DNA of 64,000 nucleotides from Pseudobdellovibrionaceae bacterium (GCA_021731025.1 JAKFYD010000007.1:1-64000); one strand, 5' to 3'; positions 55,291-64,000 are shown, counted from the first letter of the stretch. Made by a program: numbers and translations. The notes: a model not told the origin generated them from the sequence alone.

Positions 55291-55954
55291 TCCGCCCGTA
55301 CCGATCATGTTTGTCCAAGCGCCATTTTCGTAAGCTTCAAATTTGTTTGTATCAGTTGCATAACGAATCATTCCATTCACGCCCGTGGTTGGACGATTCG
55401 CAACAGTATCTCGAGGAATAATGATCGAGCTTGCGGCAGCACCAGTGCCAGTAATATCTAAACGAGTTCCAGTTGTAGGCGTTGAGGTTCCGATACCGAC
55501 GTTGCCGGACGAAGTGATCCGCATTTTTTCGGCTAAAGCACTGGCGTTGTCTACGGTTGAAAATCTTAAATCGGCAGAGCGTGTGGCGAAAGTCAGATTT
55601 GTCCATGCTGATGCAATTTGAGCCATGTCCCGATAATTGCTGCTCAGATACCCTTGAATATTGATACCCGTTCCGTTGCCTGAAGTTGCACTTCCACCTG
55701 CACCTTGTCCTGCAACAACAAGTGGGACATCGATAGAGTCCGTCGTGCCACCAATTGTAGTTAAAAAGGCAGAAGGTTGATCCTGTCCAACGGCTGAAAG
55801 TGATCCACGACCGTTATCAATAAGAACATAGTTGCCGCCACCATTGTCAAATCGGGCATCACCAGTAACATCTAACTTGTAAGAAGGGCTTGCATTATTA
55901 ATTCCGACCTTGCCAGAGGAATCAATTCTCACTTGCTCAGCTCCGGCCGTAGCA

Positions 55955-56800
55955 AATTTAATGGTATCCGCAGTTCCAGAATAAATTCCTGTGTTGGTGT
56001 CTCCACTAAAGCTTAAAGCGGGAGTTCCCACAGCGCCAGCAGGTAACAAAATGGCGCCCGTCATAGTTCCACCGGCAAGAGGAAGTTTTGTTGCATCAGT
56101 CGCTGTTGGTGCAGTCCACGTCCCATCACCACGAAGATAAGTTGTATTGTCAGCGGTTCCTGAGCCTAAGCGAGCGGTAGCAATAGTGCCCGAAGAGATT
56201 GCCGAAGCGGGAAGTGATCCAATGGCTTGGCAAGTGAGGATGTCTCCGACAGAATTCCAAGATAAAGTTTCATTAGTAGCACAACCCGAGGTAGCGAAAG
56301 CCGTAGTTCCTGTTACTGTTGATCTTATATCAGTCATGGCGACAAAGTTAGGAGTCCAGTTAGTTCCATCGTAACGAAGCACTTGTCCACTTGTTGTAGG
56401 AAGAGCGCTTAAAGTTTTCCCTTTAAGTTTATCTACCGAAGTTGCGCCGTAAGTGCCACTGACATCACCGACAAAAGTGGCCGCAGATCCAAGCTTAGCA
56501 TCGAGTTGAGTTTGAATCGCAGATGTGACTCCGTTGACGTAACCGAGTTCAGTTGCTGTAGTTGCAACAGCCACTGGAATGCCGTTGGCATCAGAAGCAA
56601 GTGCGCGACTTGCAGTGATCGCCGTAGCATCCGTCATGACGCCAGAGCCATCATTGATAACTAAACGATTATTATTTCCACTAGCTAACTTCGAGCGAGC
56701 AATCGCAGCAGCGGCTGCAACTTTCGAGTTATCAATGGCCGAAGCTGCGATTGTAGGATTCGGATAAGTTCCAGTTAAATCTCCACCCGCACTCCCTGTT
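55955..56800 (-). repeat. Fibre internal repeat, unit 2
   Basis: Second copy of the large repeat, at residue level almost the same as unit 1. It has an added segment DAKLGSAATFVGDVSGTYG that unit 3 shares and unit 1 lacks. Boundaries are approximate. Confidence 0.75.
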
Positions 56801-57339
56801 GGAGCACCGCCAGAGCCAATCATATTTACCCAAGCTCCGTTTTCATAAACTTCAAATTTATTAGTATCAGTAGCGTAACGAATCATTCCGTTCACGCCAG
56901 TGGCAGGACGATTGGCAACAGTGTCTCGAGGAATGATGATAGAGCTAGCTCCTGTGCCAGTGCCAGCAACGTCGAGTAGAGTTCCCGCTGTAGGTGATGC
57001 TGTGCCGATACCGACTTTCCCAGCGGTATCGATTCTCATTTTCTCAGTCCCACCCATTGTAAAAAGGGTAGCCCTTCCACCAACACTATTACTATCAATG
57101 ACGAGAGCTCCGGCGTCTGCAGCTGCGGTGGAAGACTTTATATATAGAGAACTGTAATTACCTGCATCGTTAGCTAATTGAAATGACGTTCTAGCTGTTG
57201 CGGCATTATTTGAGTTACGCACCCACACTGTAGAAAGAGCATTTGTATTTCCGGAGACATCCAACAAAGAAGCAGGGCTAGTCGTACCCACCCCAACACC
57301 CGTCGTATCGACTGTGACTCGATCTGCTCCGTTAGTGGC

Positions 57340-58105
57340 TATTTTAATTGTATCAGCTGTACCAGAATAAATTCCAGTATTTGTATCACCGCTGAAACTT
57401 AGTGCAGGGGTTCCAACCGCTCCGGCTGGTAATAAAATAGCGCCAGTCATCGTGCCACCGGCAAGTGGAAGTTTAGTTGCGTCGGCAGGAGCAGTGACCC
57501 AGGTTCCATCACCACGTAAGTAGGTGGTGTTATCCGTAGTGCCCGAACCTAATCTCGCAGCGGCTACAGTGCCAGAAGAAATCGCTGAAGCGGGAAGTGA
57601 ACCAATCGCTTGGCAAGTAAGAATATCTCCGGCAGAGTTCCAAGATAAAGTTTCATTAGTAGCACAACCCGAGGCAGCGAAAGCCGTAGTTCCAGTCACC
57701 GTTGAACGAATGTCAGTCATTGCAACAAAATTAGGAGTCCAATTCGTTCCGTCGTAACGAAGTACTTGTCCCGCAGTTGTTGGTGCTGTCGACGGAGCAA
57801 TTTTTGTATTTAACTGAGTTTGAATCGCTGAAGTGACTCCATTGACATAGCCAAGTTCAGTTGCAGTAGTTGCCACGGCAACAGGGATCCCGTTTGCATC
57901 AGATGCTAATGCACGAGAAGCAGTAATTGCAGTAGCATCTGTCATGACACCAGAGCCATCGTTGATCACTAGGCGATTGTTATTTCCACTGGCTAACTTC
58001 GAACGAGCAATTGCTGCCGCAGCGGCAACCTTTGCATTCGTAATAGCTAAATTTGCAATTGTAGGGTTAGGATAAGTTCCTGAAAGATCACCACCGGCTG
58101 CACCT
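57340..58105 (-). repeat. Fibre internal repeat, unit 1
   Basis: First copy in protein order, running from GTYPNPTIA to SGTADTIK. Long stretches are identical in protein to unit 2 while the DNA differs mostly at third positions. Boundaries are approximate. Confidence 0.75.
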
Positions 58106-58595
58106 GTCGGAGAAGTCCCAGCAGCATTTCCGAGAGTCTGCGTTGTTGCACCATCGTAATATTTTAATTCTGCGGAAGTCGTGTCAAACCAAATACTTCC
58201 CGCAACAGGAGAAGCGGGTGGTGCAGCAGTGGTGTAGGTAGGAACGGTAGCTCCTGCAGTTGTTGCTGTTGGAACATACTTCGTACTTGTTCCGCCAATC
58301 AGTGCATTAAACTCTGTGAGTTGGGCCGGAGTCAAAGCGGGTGCCGTTGCAGGATTTCCACTTCCATCGACAGCGCGAATCAAGTGTGTCGCACCGAAAG
58401 CGCCAACCTGTTCACTCTCAATGGAAGCCATGGCCATAGGAATATAGTTGATACTCATGATGGGCATGGGTTCCCAAGTGCTCATTGTCTCATCTTTAAA
58501 ATAAACAATAAATTTTCGTTTATCACCTGAAGCCGGAGTGTAAGTGGTTCCCGAAACGCAGCGAGTAGCGTCGAATGTTAAAACACTGCGATTAG

Positions 58596-58600
58596 AAAAA
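58596..58600 (-). other. Homopolymer frameshift site in the fibre gene
   Basis: On the minus strand the run reads TTTTT between GCA and CTAATCG. Six T would join the signal-peptide frame to the fibre frame without any other change. With five T, translation stops at TAA six codons later. Confidence 0.75.
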
Positions 58601-58977
58601 TGCGATCTAAAGTGTAAGTCGGGGTATCGCTGCGAATTCCTGTGCCATCATTCAAGGTGATTGAAAAAATCCCTCGAGAGTCCGACATGTTTTTGGTTTG
58701 AGTCTCTTCGTACATCAAACAATTTTCTGTTCCTGGTGATCGAACTTGCATTAAGAATAAAACCGAAGAACTTTCCAGAGCGCTGCCATCAGGTTTTAAG
58801 ATACGACCTTGATAAGTAATCCCTGATCCAGCATGAGCTAAGCTGGTGAAAAGATAAGACAAAAATATTGCGGTTAATTTTTTTCGACTTACGAGTATCA
58901 TACCTTAGTCTATCGGCCGAAAATCAAGAAAACTTTAACGGACGCTTAGGAGAATTCTCGAAACGAGTCACTCGAAT

Positions 58978-59286
58978 TTACTGAATTTCTTCAGAGCTAA
59001 TAATACCCTGAGCATGATTGAAGACTTGGTAACCCTGAGGGGTTGTGTATTTTTGTTTTGGTACCTTAAACCCTACGCTGTGATGGATTCGATAGCTACC
59101 TGGCGTGGTCGTATAACCATGGGCTCCCGAGACGGCTTCTAGAACTGAACTTTTTTCCCCATTCGTCGCCGGAGCTGGTTCCTCGGCGGGTGAAATGGTC
59201 GCGCGAAAATAACAACCACTCATCAGGAAAAGAAATTGAAGCAGTACAAGGATTCTGAAAGTTTTTTTAAAACAAAATGCTTTCAT
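58978..59286 (-). CDS. Small lipoprotein
   Basis: The 102-residue product is a lipoprotein with lipobox LMSGC at about residue 25. The mature part is short, begins with a Pro/Ala/Glu-rich linker and ends in a Tyr/His/Gly-rich part (GYTTTPGSYRIHHS, YTTPQGYQVFNHAQG). There is no clear ribosome site at ATG 59286. It lies 76 bases upstream of the fibre gene on the same strand, and a terminator separates it from the upstream hydrolase-like gene, so it may be co-transcribed with the fibre gene. A helper role for the fibre at the outer membrane is only a guess. Confidence 0.55.
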   Translation of the reverse strand: MKAFCFKKTFRILVLLQFLFLMSGCYFRATISPAEEPAPATNGEKSSVLEAVSGAHGYTTTPGSYRIHHSVGFKVPKQKYTTPQGYQVFNHAQGIISSEEIQ

Positions 59287-59355
59287 AGGTTATACCATCG
59301 GAAAAAAGTTGAAAAATCTTTAATTTAATTATGAGACAGTTTTTTTAAGCTGCAT

Positions 59356-59393
59356 AGAAATAAAAGCAAAGGCACTCGCAGGAGCGCCTTTGC
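59356..59393 (-). terminator. Terminator of the hydrolase-like lipoprotein gene
   Basis: GCAAAGGC (59366-59373) pairs with GCCTTTGC (59386-59393), with inner CTC/GAG pairing. On the minus strand TTTTATTTC follows the stem. It lies 11 bases after the stop. Confidence 0.8.
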
Positions 59394-59404
59394 TATCAAG
59401 GAAT

Positions 59405-62398
59405 TTAATTCGCCGTATGCACAATTTTAGGATCTAAAAATGTATTGTCACAAGCCCAATCGCCGCGATTATTGACAATAAAGTCAATCTTATCTCCAGC
59501 AACGACATTGATATTACTCAAGTTCATCGTATATCCAGTGCGGTCACCATTGATAATATTTGTCTGCACTAAAACTGTTGCGTTATGTTTAACAATAAAG
59601 GTAACTCCCGAAGCTGTGCCAGTAGCTCCGCAACTGCTATCAGTGTCGTAAACAGGGCCAGTAATGTTCACTCGACCGTTGCTAGGCACTGTGAATCTTA
59701 AAACAGCGTCAGCCGCATTTCCAGGATGAGTGAGCGTTCGACCAATCATCAGGTAAGCTTCTGAAGCCGCTTTCATCACTCCCCAGGGAGAGTAGTAAGA
59801 CATCGCTTCGCCTTTTGAAGTCGTGTAGGAAAAGCCACGACCCGTATTGAATTCCGTCGAAGCTTGGTAGGTACTCACCACTCCTGGTTGAGGTTGGGGT
59901 TGAGGTTGAGGCTGTGGTTGCGGAACAGTCCCGCTAGTGCTCATGAAAAAGTTTTCATTTGTTCCACTCCAACAAGTCCACAAGAAAACTTCGGCACCGT
60001 CGGCGGTAGAAATCCCGCTGACATCCATACACTTGTCATTCACGCGATTATGTAATTTTTGTTTACCTCCGCCTTTATCTTCCAAGCGAAATTGTTGGTT
60101 CGTGGCTCCACTGCAAGTTAATTGCACAAGGGCCGCGCCATCAGCGGTGCTGGAATTTAAATTCGTTATGCATTTTCCACTGTGATTCGCACGAATTTCA
60201 AAATATCCAGAGCCCTTATCGTAAAAAGAAAAGCTTTGGTTTGCAGCGCCAGAGCAGGGATTTTGAACAAGCTTCACTCCATCAGCTGTGCTTGAAGTAA
60301 AGTCCACGCACTTGCCGCTGTTCTCGGCTTTCATCGTTGTTGTGAAAGCAGCGCCGCCAGGCTGAGGTTGCGGCTGCGGCTGTGGTTGCGGCTGCGGATT
60401 TGGGACTGACCCGCCAGCTGTAAAGACAATTTTTGGATCCAAGAATGTATTGTCGCAAGCCCAATCGCCGCGATTGTTGATAATGAAATCAATTTTATCT
60501 CCAGCCACAACGTTGATATTCAAATTCATTCCTACACCTGTACGATCACCATTAATGATATTGTTTTGCTGAAGAACTGTAGTGTTATGTTTTACACTAA
60601 AGGTGACTCCGGAAGTGGAACCCGTGGCCCCGCAACTGCTATCGGTATCGTAAACTTGTCCCGTGATAGTTAAACTCCCGCTTCCAGGTGCAGTAAATCT
60701 CAGCACGGCATCAGCGGCATTCCCAGGATGGGTGAGAGTACGACCAATCATCAAATAAGCTTCTGAAGCTGCTTTCATCACTCCCCAAGGAGAATAGTAA
60801 GACATCGCTTCGCCTTTTGATGTTGTGTATGAAAAGCCACGACCCGTATTGAAATCCACAGATCCTTGGTAGGAGCTCACAGTTCCTGGTTGGGGTTGTG
60901 GCTGGGGTTGCGGTTGCGGATTAGGAACGGTCGTTGATTTTTTTAAATAAAGCACAGCATCGCCACCAAAGGGCGGAGTTAAGCTGATAGTTCCACCAGC
61001 GTTAACTGTGCCTGCGCTGGTCATACCTAAAGTGATCGAAGTGTCAGCTCCGGGGTTATACCATTTGACATCATAAGTACCACTAAACCCTGCTAAGTTT
61101 ACAGAGATTGAGCCACCGTTGGGTGCGTAGACAATCACTTCGTCTTTTGAATTCCGAACAAGTGCGTATTTCCCATTGGTAATTCCACGATTGGGAACCA
61201 TGTCAATCAGGTTAACCATTTCAGATAGCAAGCGAGTTTGTCCCATAGCTCTTCGAATAGAATTCCGAGTGGTCTCGACCATATGATCTTGATCTTGAAG
61301 AATAGGATTTAGACCCTGCATAAAGCTTTTCCAAACCCATTGTGTGGCGGCAGGAACTGCTCCAGGTGTCATCTCTCCCCAAAGATGGTCGGTGTCGTTA
61401 ATGATGACTTTGAATCCGTCATTCGCAGGAGGATCGGTCATATAGTTGCCTTGGCCAAAGCGATCGCCACCGCTGGTGCCAGGGGCAATTCCATGGGCCG
61501 CGCTGTTAAATAAAATACTGTTTGGAGCATGGGGTACACTTAATTGTGGATTATAGACCATGGACATCACAACCGGGTGAGTGTCGCGAGCCTTAATGTA
61601 GTTGATCATATGATTCTGAAAATCAACCGATGAAGTGTCACCTTCGTTGTCGATATCATAAATGACATTATCTAAATCAGCTAACGTCGCTAGCACTTTA
61701 GAAACGTAACGCTCCTGAAGTTGCACAACACGGGGAATAGTTAACATATGCGTTTCGTAACCGACGCCGTCTCCATTCGCATCAGCATTTAGACCTTCAA
61801 CGTTGTTATTTCGGTGCATGGGGTGATGAGTCCACTGATTCGTGTAGGGTGGGCGGCCAATCGTCCACGAGTTAAAGACCATCAGCATGATATAAATATT
61901 TCGTTGTCGGGCAGCGATAACGATTTCACGCAAGCGTTGAAAGTAAACTTCATTGAATTGATTAAGGTCAAATTTTCCAAGACCGTTATTAGCAAGACCA
62001 AACTGAGTGGTCCTTACGTAAGGCATTGGTTCAATCAGCGAATTTTCCCCAGCAGTTTCTAAGGTCCACAGTCGAACGATGTTGTGTTTGTAGCCCGCAA
62101 TAAAATCTAAGACGCGATTGTAATCAATCATAGGAACAGGTCGTGAAGTAGAATCATTCTGAAATAAATAAAAATCATAACTGCCGGAAAGGTAAACAGC
62201 TTTTCCTGAGTTATCGGTAAAGTATCGCGGATTCACCGATGAAACACGCAGGCGCCCTTCAATGGCTTTCTGCATTTCAATCCCGTTGGATAAGGAAGTA
62301 ATTTCAGCTTTATTTTGTTCACCGGATGGAGAGCAGGCTGATAGCAGTAATCCCAAGGTAAAGACAAAAAGAAAATGAAAAGAGTTTCGCGGTCTCAT
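59405..62398 (-). CDS. Lipoprotein with glycoside-hydrolase-like domain, ricin lectin and duplicated sandwich modules
   Basis: The 997-residue protein starts with a lipoprotein signal (lipobox LLSAC). Residues 60 to about 400 look like a TIM-barrel glycoside hydrolase of the GH5/DUF4038 kind: RYFTDNSGKAVYLSGSYDF, YDIDNEGD with the likely acid/base Glu252, and HLWGE. A small beta domain follows (to about 490). Next comes a sandwich module, then a ricin-type lectin (CBM13) with repeated QxF phrases (QSFSFYD, QQFRLED), then a second copy of the sandwich module. Pro-Gln linkers separate them. It should bind and cut a surface glycan outside the cell. The substrate is unknown. ATG 62398 is preceded by GGGGG. 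Confidence 0.85.
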   Translation of the reverse strand: MRPRNSFHFLFVFTLGLLLSACSPSGEQNKAEITSLSNGIEMQKAIEGRLRVSSVNPRYFTDNSGKAVYLSGSYDFYLFQNDSTSRPVPMIDYNRVLDFIAGYKHNIVRLWTLETAGENSLIEPMPYVRTTQFGLANNGLGKFDLNQFNEVYFQRLREIVIAARQRNIYIMLMVFNSWTIGRPPYTNQWTHHPMHRNNNVEGLNADANGDGVGYETHMLTIPRVVQLQERYVSKVLATLADLDNVIYDIDNEGDTSSVDFQNHMINYIKARDTHPVVMSMVYNPQLSVPHAPNSILFNSAAHGIAPGTSGGDRFGQGNYMTDPPANDGFKVIINDTDHLWGEMTPGAVPAATQWVWKSFMQGLNPILQDQDHMVETTRNSIRRAMGQTRLLSEMVNLIDMVPNRGITNGKYALVRNSKDEVIVYAPNGGSISVNLAGFSGTYDVKWYNPGADTSITLGMTSAGTVNAGGTISLTPPFGGDAVLYLKKSTTVPNPQPQPQPQPQPGTVSSYQGSVDFNTGRGFSYTTSKGEAMSYYSPWGVMKAASEAYLMIGRTLTHPGNAADAVLRFTAPGSGSLTITGQVYDTDSSCGATGSTSGVTFSVKHNTTVLQQNNIINGDRTGVGMNLNINVVAGDKIDFIINNRGDWACDNTFLDPKIVFTAGGSVPNPQPQPQPQPQPQPGGAAFTTTMKAENSGKCVDFTSSTADGVKLVQNPCSGAANQSFSFYDKGSGYFEIRANHSGKCITNLNSSTADGAALVQLTCSGATNQQFRLEDKGGGKQKLHNRVNDKCMDVSGISTADGAEVFLWTCWSGTNENFFMSTSGTVPQPQPQPQPQPQPGVVSTYQASTEFNTGRGFSYTTSKGEAMSYYSPWGVMKAASEAYLMIGRTLTHPGNAADAVLRFTVPSNGRVNITGPVYDTDSSCGATGTASGVTFIVKHNATVLVQTNIINGDRTGYTMNLSNINVVAGDKIDFIVNNRGDWACDNTFLDPKIVHTAN
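59408..59880 (-). repeat. Duplicated sandwich module, copy 2
   Basis: This copy encodes the C-terminal module, from STYQAS to the stop. It shares a run of about 50 identical residues (beginning NTGRGFSYTTSKGEAM) with copy 1 about one kilobase away. Boundaries are approximate. Confidence 0.8.
60415..60885 (-). repeat. Duplicated sandwich module, copy 1
   Basis: This copy encodes the inner module, between two Pro-Gln linkers. Codon-level differences from copy 2 are few, which points to a fairly recent duplication or gene conversion. Boundaries are approximate. Confidence 0.8.
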
Positions 62399-62479
62399 TT
62401 TATACCCCCGGTTTGTTTACAGACCTTGCTAGTGTAAGGAAATTTGAATTAATTTCCCAATTTTTTATTCTTGAAAGCC

Positions 62480-62510
62480 AAAATGAGACGAATTTATTTT
62501 AAAATTAAAC
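62480..62510. repeat. Imperfect direct repeat, left copy
   Basis: Begins AAAATGAGACGAATTTATTT. It matches the right copy at 62754-62784 at about 25 of 31 positions and flanks the lectin remnant. Confidence 0.55.
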
Positions 62511-62593
62511 TTAGGCTGAACACCGAATGAGCAGGCGTAAAACTTTTGTTCGTATTTGTTTAATGCATGAATCAAAAAAAAGGCGCCCACAAG

Positions 62594-62701
62594 GAAGCCT
62601 CCACCAATATCTTCAAGGCGGAACAGCTGGTTGTCTGCAGCATCGCAAGTCGACTGCATAAATTGAGTTCCATTCGTGGTGTTCGGTGAAGGCAAGGTCA
62701 A
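62594..62701 (-). pseudogene. Fragment of a ricin-type lectin domain
   Basis: About 36 residues read NGTQFMQSTCDAADNQLFRLEDIGGG and neighbours, the same pattern as the lectin module in the adjacent 997-residue protein (VQLTCSGATNQQFRLEDKGGG). A TAG lies just upstream in frame, no ribosome site is present, and the similarity ends abruptly on the downstream side. It is a remnant of a longer gene or of a broken duplication of the neighbour. Confidence 0.65.
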
Positions 62702-62753
62702 ACTTTCCTAACTCATCCAGCGCGTTTCCAAATTAGGTAGTGCGAACATAATT

Positions 62754-62784
62754 AAAATGCGACGCATTTATTTTAAGATCAGGA
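62754..62784. repeat. Imperfect direct repeat, right copy
   Basis: Begins AAAATGCGACGCATTTATTT. It has the same orientation as the left copy, 274 bases away. The pair could mark the ends of a duplicated or inserted stretch. The position may be off by one base. Confidence 0.55.
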
Positions 62785-62983
62785 CATCCTGAAAAACAAC
62801 TTAAACGCTCAAGAAAAAATTCTTCTCGCAAACTATTATAAAGTCTAGACTTAGGGACGTGGCGAAAATACACTCAACCGAGGTCGTTTTAACCTCAAAA
62901 ATTTTAATTCTTTGCTCATGATATTCTATATCCTCTCTTAAGTACTGGCGGGCATCTTGCTTTGTCTTCTTTCAGGAGGATCT

Positions 62984-63583
62984 ATGCCTACAAAGAAAAA
63001 AAATCGTGGTACTCAAGCTAAGAAGAAAACAACCAGTTCGCCAAAGTCGAAACGCCCCAGTCAGCGTGCAGAGCAAGAGGGGACTGACATAATTAACTTA
63101 ATTCTGAAAGATCATACTCCATTAAAAAAATTAATTAAAGTTATGAAAGATTCGGATAAAGAGTTTTCAGAGCGCCATGCTGCTTTTGAAGAGTTCTGTC
63201 CTTTGCTGATCACTCATGCTAAGGCGGAAGAACTTGTTCTCTACACTCATCTGAAAAAAGACTCAGAAATGAGAACAGAAGCTTTAGAAGGCGATGTCGA
63301 GCATCAGTTAGCTGATCAAATGGTTGAAGAAGCTCAACGGACCAATGATGAAGATCTGTGGTCAGCAAAAGTTAAAGTTTTAGCTGAACTTGTTGAACAT
63401 CATATCAAAGAAGAAGAAGGCGAACTTCTTCCCGAATTCAAAAAAGATTCTGATAAAAAAGTTCGTGAAGATTTAGGTGAAGAGTTCTTAAGAATGAAAG
63501 AAAACATTAACGAAAATGGAACTGAAAAGAATCCTAGCTTGCTTCCCGAAGACGTCGACGAAGAGACGGTTGCAAGACATTAG
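62984..63583 (+). CDS. Hemerythrin domain protein with a basic N-terminal tail
   Basis: The 199-residue protein has a Lys/Arg/Ser-rich tail (residues 1-33, PTKKKNRGTQAKKK) and then an HHE hemerythrin domain (about 38-160). The ligand pattern is complete: LKDHTPL, ITHAKAEE with HxxxE, VEHQLAD, and VEHHIKEEEGELLP. It should hold a di-iron centre for oxygen, nitric oxide or iron. A Lys-rich tail of this kind can bind DNA or RNA, but that is inference. I use ATG 62984 because AGGAGG is six bases upstream; an earlier start at 62957 has none. A strong terminator follows. Confidence 0.85.
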   Translation: MPTKKKNRGTQAKKKTTSSPKSKRPSQRAEQEGTDIINLILKDHTPLKKLIKVMKDSDKEFSERHAAFEEFCPLLITHAKAEELVLYTHLKKDSEMRTEALEGDVEHQLADQMVEEAQRTNDEDLWSAKVKVLAELVEHHIKEEEGELLPEFKKDSDKKVREDLGEEFLRMKENINENGTEKNPSLLPEDVDEETVARH

Positions 63584-63597
63584 AAATATTTTATGAC

Positions 63598-63622
63598 GGC
63601 GCACGGGATGTGCGCCTTTTTT
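63598..63622 (+). terminator. Strong rho-independent terminator
   Basis: GGCGCAC (63598-63604) pairs with GTGCGCC (63610-63616) with a five-base loop and TTTTTT follows. It ends the hemerythrin gene. Confidence 0.92.
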
Positions 63623-63635
63623 CTAAGGAGATTTT

Positions 63636-64000
63636 ATGGAGTCAGAAATTGAAATTTCAGGTCGTCCCGTGGCGGTGATCACCGGGGCCTCAAGCGGAAT
63701 TGGTTATGAATTAGCCAAAGTGTTTGGTAAAAATAATTTTGATCTTATCGTTACAGCCGAAGACCCGGGAATTTTTGAAGCTGCTAATATCTTTCGGTCG
63801 CTCGGTGTCGAAGTTAAAGTCATTCAAACGGACTTGGCGACAACGGATGGCGTGGATTCTCTCTATAAAGAAATCGAACCTCATTATAGTCGTTTGGATT
63901 CAGTCGCTTTAAATGCCGGAGTCGGTATTGGCGGTGAATTTATAAATACAAATCTTGAAGAAGAACTAAATGTAATTAACTTAAATATAACTTCCACGGT
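63636..64000 (+). CDS. Short-chain dehydrogenase/reductase, N-terminal part
   Basis: The gene runs off the right edge, so only about 121 residues are visible. They form the Rossmann half of a classical SDR: VITGASSGIGYELAKVFG as NAD(P)-binding motif (near residues 14-31), an acidic segment after the second strand, and ALNAGVGIGG in place of NNAG. The catalytic Tyr-Lys pair would lie beyond the window. AAGGAG is five bases before ATG 63636. The terminator upstream separates it from the hemerythrin gene. The substrate cannot be told. Confidence 0.85.
   Translation, partial: MESEIEISGRPVAVITGASSGIGYELAKVFGKNNFDLIVTAEDPGIFEAANIFRSLGVEVKVIQTDLATTDGVDSLYKEIEPHYSRLDSVALNAGVGIGGEFINTNLEEELNVINLNITST

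Larger units (their letters stand above)
52942..58901 (-). pseudogene. Giant repetitive fibre gene (MAT-like) with a one-base frameshift
   Basis: The gene encodes almost 2,000 residues of a phage-tail-fibre-like surface protein, but two frames must be joined. Frame one (58901 down to about 58596, 102 residues) has a signal peptide and the fibre start ITYQGRILKPDG, ending LDRIF. Frame two (from 58596 to 52942) continues SNRSVLTFDATRCVSG and then a long body with phrases like GNVGIGTSTP and LRGDGTW. A single T missing in a T5 run (58596-58600) links them. The C-terminal 125 residues form a jelly-roll-like tip. The mosaic adhesive trimer family of Bdellovibrio has this layout and recognises prey. 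If the shift is real, the fibre is off; ATG 58485 alone would give a fibre without export signal. Confidence 0.75.
62399..62983. other. Mostly non-coding stretch with a decayed gene fragment
   Basis: No intact gene is visible between the hydrolase-like gene and the hemerythrin gene. It holds promoters for both, the ricin-lectin remnant and two imperfect direct repeats. The rest is AT-rich without clear structure. Confidence 0.6.

Noticed and set aside
54590-58105. Large repeats as a transposon or CRISPR array.
   Set aside because: Repeats are in one reading frame and code for a fibre body. No transposase or spacer pattern exists.
59885-59922. Short tandem repeats like GGTTGAGGTTGAGG, also near 60360 and 60890, as CRISPR or regulatory repeats.
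   Set aside because: They encode Pro-Gln linkers in frame within a protein and have no spacers.

Overview
The window looks like a chromosomal segment of a Bdellovibrio-type predatory bacterium (Bdellovibrionota). That is an inference from gene content: a very large mosaic fibre protein of the kind known from Bdellovibrio, many short exported proteins and lipoproteins, a multi-domain exported hydrolase, an exported M14 carboxypeptidase, a helical-plus-HNH endonuclease, and roughly 44-45% GC by eye. No rRNA, tRNA, insertion sequence or CRISPR array was seen. Coding density is high, both strands are used about equally, and convergent gene pairs often overlap or nearly touch.

Layout. 1-4,300 (minus strand): two small exported proteins, the ribosome-splitting GTPase HflX, and a membrane dipeptidase coupled to an SDR. 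4,300-11,700: an HNH endonuclease, an outer-membrane barrel and, divergently, a 1,676-residue Ig-like/propeller lipoprotein. 11,700-17,700: NADP-malic enzyme and, divergently, the thiolase and trifunctional subunits of beta-oxidation. 17,700-22,600: envelope proteins, a 370-residue protein I cannot firmly name, and a PlsC acyltransferase that appears to start at CTG. 22,700-27,650: an operon of 3-hydroxybutyryl-CoA dehydrogenase, enoyl-CoA hydratase and fused isobutyryl-CoA mutase IcmF. 27,700-33,000: a catalase-like exported protein, an FAD oxidoreductase, phosphatidylserine decarboxylase and a compact RecQ.

33,100-37,070 is the most unusual stretch. It is a tight four-gene operon of exported proteins: an ADP-ribosyltransferase-like protein broken by one in-frame TAA, a secreted Fic-domain protein, a lipoprotein, and a small exported protein closed by a hairpin. 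37,100-47,400 holds an M14 carboxypeptidase, two head-to-head pterin-synthase-fold proteins, feoAB, a glycosyltransferase/deacetylase fusion, a spondin-like exported protein with a divergent LysR regulator, and an ArgE/DapE deacylase. 47,400-52,930 holds a Tat-exported FAD oxidoreductase, a hemerythrin, an NtrC-type regulator and a hybrid histidine kinase.

52,940-62,700 is a surface or prey-interaction block: a fibre gene of about 6 kb with large internal repeats and a one-base frameshift near its 5' end, a small lipoprotein, a 997-residue glycoside-hydrolase-like lipoprotein with duplicated modules, and a decayed ricin-lectin fragment between two imperfect direct repeats. The window ends with a basic-tailed hemerythrin, a strong terminator and the start of an SDR gene.

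How the genes work together. The fatty-acid and branched-acyl genes form a plausible route from acyl-CoA and isobutyryl-CoA to acetyl-CoA, with malic enzyme supplying NADPH and pyruvate; an acyl-CoA dehydrogenase is not in the window. The exported Fic/ART-like operon, the fibre and the carbohydrate-active lipoprotein are candidates for contact with other bacteria. Two of the large interaction genes carry disruptive single-site lesions (a nonsense codon and a homopolymer frameshift), which are either real mutations, contingency switches or sequence errors.
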